Below, one piece after another: positions 62,312 to 64,000 of a stretch of 64,000 nucleotides of DNA (the stretch's first letter is position 1; each line of letters starts with the position of its first letter). The notes beneath the pieces are model-generated. The model was given only the letters and a program-made list of their open reading frames with translations. It searched no databases and was not told the origin of the DNA. Where the stretch lies: contig NZ_AP014635.1 in NCBI RefSeq assembly GCF_001547935.1, positions 2,728,001 through 2,792,000 on the forward strand. The letters are read 5' to 3'. This DNA comes from Vibrio tritonius. Lineage in GTDB: Bacteria > Pseudomonadota > Gammaproteobacteria > Enterobacterales > Vibrionaceae. The translations under genes and the position numbers were made by a program.

Positions 62312-63006
62312 CGAATAACGTCATCTATCGATTGGTCACCAAGGTGGCGCACGTCTTTACCTTTCACATAATAGATGATGTATTCACAAATGTTCTGGCA
62401 GCGGTCGCCAATTCGCTCGATAGCGCGAGCAGACCACATGACCTGCAAAATATGAGGGATATTTTTCGAATCTTCCATCATATAGGTCATCAGTTGGCGA
62501 ATAACCGCTTCCACTTCGCTGTCTAAACCATCGTCTAACTTGTAGATTTGGGCCGCAGCCTCGACATCCATTCGAGCAAAAGCATCCAGTACCTGATGCA
62601 ACATTGAAATGGCAGAGCGACACAATGGCTCTAACGAGACCTGAAATTGACGCTCACGGGTCGAAGGGCTTTCGATAACAACAAAGGCCATTTTGGTCGC
62701 TACATCACCAATACGCTCCAAGTCGGTAATGGTCTTAATAATCGCCATAATTAAACGCAAATCTTTAGCCGTGGGCTGGCGCTTAGCAATAATGCGCGTA
62801 CATGCCTCATCAATCGAGACTTCCATCGCATTTACTTTGTGGTCGTCTTCGACGACTTTGCGCGCTAATTCAACATCATCTGTATGTAATGCATGCATTG
62901 CGTATGAGAGCTGCTGCTCAACCAACCCGCCCATAGTGAGCACATGAGTTCGTATCGCTTCGAGCTCGGTATTAAACTGACCAGAAATATGCCGACCTAA
63001 CTGCAT
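62308..63006 (-). CDS. phoU: phosphate regulatory protein PhoU
   Basis: PhoU links the Pst phosphate transporter to PhoR and lowers phosphate uptake and Pho signalling when phosphate is ample. The 232 residues show the two three-helix repeats with acidic metal-site segments ([31 protein letters not shown]). It lies 27 bases after pstB, the last gene of the pst operon here. AAGGA precedes the ATG. Confidence 0.96.
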   Translation of the reverse strand: MQLGRHISGQFNTELEAIRTHVLTMGGLVEQQLSYAMHALHTDDVELARKVVEDDHKVNAMEVSIDEACTRIIAKRQPTAKDLRLIMAIIKTITDLERIGDVATKMAFVVIESPSTRERQFQVSLEPLCRSAISMLHQVLDAFARMDVEAAAQIYKLDDGLDSEVEAVIRQLMTYMMEDSKNIPHILQVMWSARAIERIGDRCQNICEYIIYYVKGKDVRHLGDQSIDDVIR

Positions 63007-63033
63007 AACTTATCCTTAAATACAGACAATAAA

Positions 63034-63855
63034 TTAACCATAACGACCTGTAATATAGTCCTCGGTTTGTTTTTTTGACGGTGATGTGAAGATAGAATCC
63101 GTGTCCGCGTATTCAATCAATTTTCCCATATGAATAAAAGCAGTATAGTCACTCACTCTAGCTGCTTGCTGCATATTATGCGTGACGATCACGACTGTAT
63201 ATTGGTTTTTCAAATCGTGAATAAGTTCCTCAATCGTAAGCGTAGAGATCGGATCCAGTGCCGATGTGGGCTCATCAAGTAATAACACTTCAGGCTCAAT
63301 CGCAATAGCACGAGCAATCACCAAACGCTGTTGCTGACCACCAGAAAGACCAAATGCATTTTCATGGAGGCGATGCTTCACTTCATCCCACAGAGCTGCA
63401 GCTTTCAACGCTGATTCTGCTGCATCATCTAACGTGCGACTATTTTTCACCCCTTGCAGACGTAACCCATACACAACATTTTCATAAATAGATTTGGGAA
63501 ATGGATTGGGACGCTGGAACACCATACCAACCCGTCTACGCAGCGCTGCCACATCAACATCACGTTGATAAATGTTCTTACCGTGTAAATGCACTTTCCC
63601 TTCAATATGACACCCTTCAACAAGGTCATTCATTCGGTTAAGACAACGTAACAGTGTTGACTTTCCGCACCCTGAAGGTCCGATAAACGATGTGACCTTT
63701 CCTTTTGGGATGCGCATCGTAATATCGACTAAGGCACGCTGGTTATGCTCGTAGTGAAGGCTCAAATTTTCTATCGAAATAGCCGTTTGCGCATCCGACA
63801 AATTATTTACATCCAATGGTGGGGCATACCCCAATGCTTGATTAACTGAAAGCAT
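63034..63855 (-). CDS. pstB: phosphate transport ATP-binding protein PstB
   Basis: ATPase of the PstSCAB high-affinity phosphate importer. The 273 residues have Walker [10 protein letters not shown], signature LSGGQQQRL, Walker [13 protein letters not shown] and the H-loop VIVTHNM. The ATG is separated from the pstA stop by a single base. Regulation by PhoB is expected upstream of the operon, outside the window. Confidence 0.97.
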   Translation of the reverse strand: MLSVNQALGYAPPLDVNNLSDAQTAISIENLSLHYEHNQRALVDITMRIPKGKVTSFIGPSGCGKSTLLRCLNRMNDLVEGCHIEGKVHLHGKNIYQRDVDVAALRRRVGMVFQRPNPFPKSIYENVVYGLRLQGVKNSRTLDDAAESALKAAALWDEVKHRLHENAFGLSGGQQQRLVIARAIAIEPEVLLLDEPTSALDPISTLTIEELIHDLKNQYTVVIVTHNMQQAARVSDYTAFIHMGKLIEYADTDSIFTSPSKKQTEDYITGRYG

Positions 63856-63856
63856 A

Positions 63857-64000
63857 TTAATCTTGTCCTAATGTCCGATATTTTTCGCGCAAATTATTTC
63901 GAATACTGATAGCTGTTAAATTCAGCAATACGATGACCATCACCAATAAAAACGCTGTTGCATAAACAAGCGGACGCGCTGCCTCAATATTGGTAGTTTG
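63857..64000 (-). CDS. pstA: phosphate ABC transporter permease PstA, 3' end
   Basis: The window ends inside this gene. The last 47 codons are visible, reading into a final membrane helix ([20 protein letters not shown]) and a basic tail ending RTLGQD, as in PstA-type permeases. The stop (63857-63859) is one base before the pstB ATG. It belongs to the pst operon with pstB and phoU. Confidence 0.85.
   Translation of the reverse strand, partial: QTTNIEAARPLVYATAFLLVMVIVLLNLTAISIRNNLREKYRTLGQD

Overview
The window reads as a piece of chromosome 1 of a Vibrio or very close relative. The evidence is gene content and order: queA-tgt-yajC-secD-secF, suhB/trmJ, the complete isc operon, pepB-ndk-rlmN, rodZ-ispG-hisS-yfgM-bamB-der, xseA/guaB/guaA, a citrate-fermentation cluster, and a LysR/peroxiredoxin pair matching the Vibrio OxyR2/Prx2 type. 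Almost all proteins have their usual length and intact catalytic residues. I see no insertion sequence, CRISPR array, tRNA, rRNA or disrupted gene.

Layout. 1-572: a small lipoprotein and an overlapping 110-residue protein, possibly the HrpT/HrpV-like tail of a type III secretion operon lying to the left (tentative). 674-1921: a cytosine-deaminase-type amidohydrolase. 2016-14817: citrate fermentation. citC-D-E-F-X-G run leftwards (lyase and its maturation), citS-oadG-A-B run rightwards (Na+ citrate uptake and the Na+-pumping oxaloacetate decarboxylase), followed by the citA/citB two-component system. 14840-24293: accessory metabolism, with a soluble FIST-domain chemoreceptor, a LysR regulator divergent from dadA, a Na+/alanine-type symporter, a BASS-family transporter, a SatP acetate transporter and small unknown proteins. 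24493-29429: guaA, guaB, xseA and a zinc-ribbon protein. 29430-29736: a GATC-dense intergenic region at the place where V. cholerae carries crtS, the chromosome 1 site that licenses chromosome 2 replication. 29737-41132: an alanyl-tRNA editing protein, der, bamB-yfgM-hisS-ispG-rodZ, rlmN, ndk, pepB. 41328-47055: the isc operon with two abutting IscR sites. 47077-55090: trmJ, suhB, an isochorismatase-like protein, secFD-yajC-tgt-queA. 55436-62311: a CBS-pair protein, the glyoxylate shunt (aceB-aceA) with HexR-like operators, oxyR2/prx2 and cutC. 62308-64000: phoU, pstB and the 3' end of pstA.

How the genes work together. CitS imports citrate with Na+. The CitDEF lyase, charged by CitC, CitX and CitG, splits it to acetate and oxaloacetate. 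OadGAB decarboxylates oxaloacetate and exports Na+, and CitAB senses citrate and probably acts on the AT-rich citC/citS divergent region. Most transcription units end in clear intrinsic terminators, which I list. The main regulatory finds are the crtS candidate, tandem IscR boxes, a perfect inverted repeat in front of citS, HexR-like palindromes in front of aceB, and a PurR-like box between guaB and guaA. Start sites were chosen from Shine-Dalgarno spacing and family length, so several differ from the longest open frame. Statements about other species come from memory; no database search was run.
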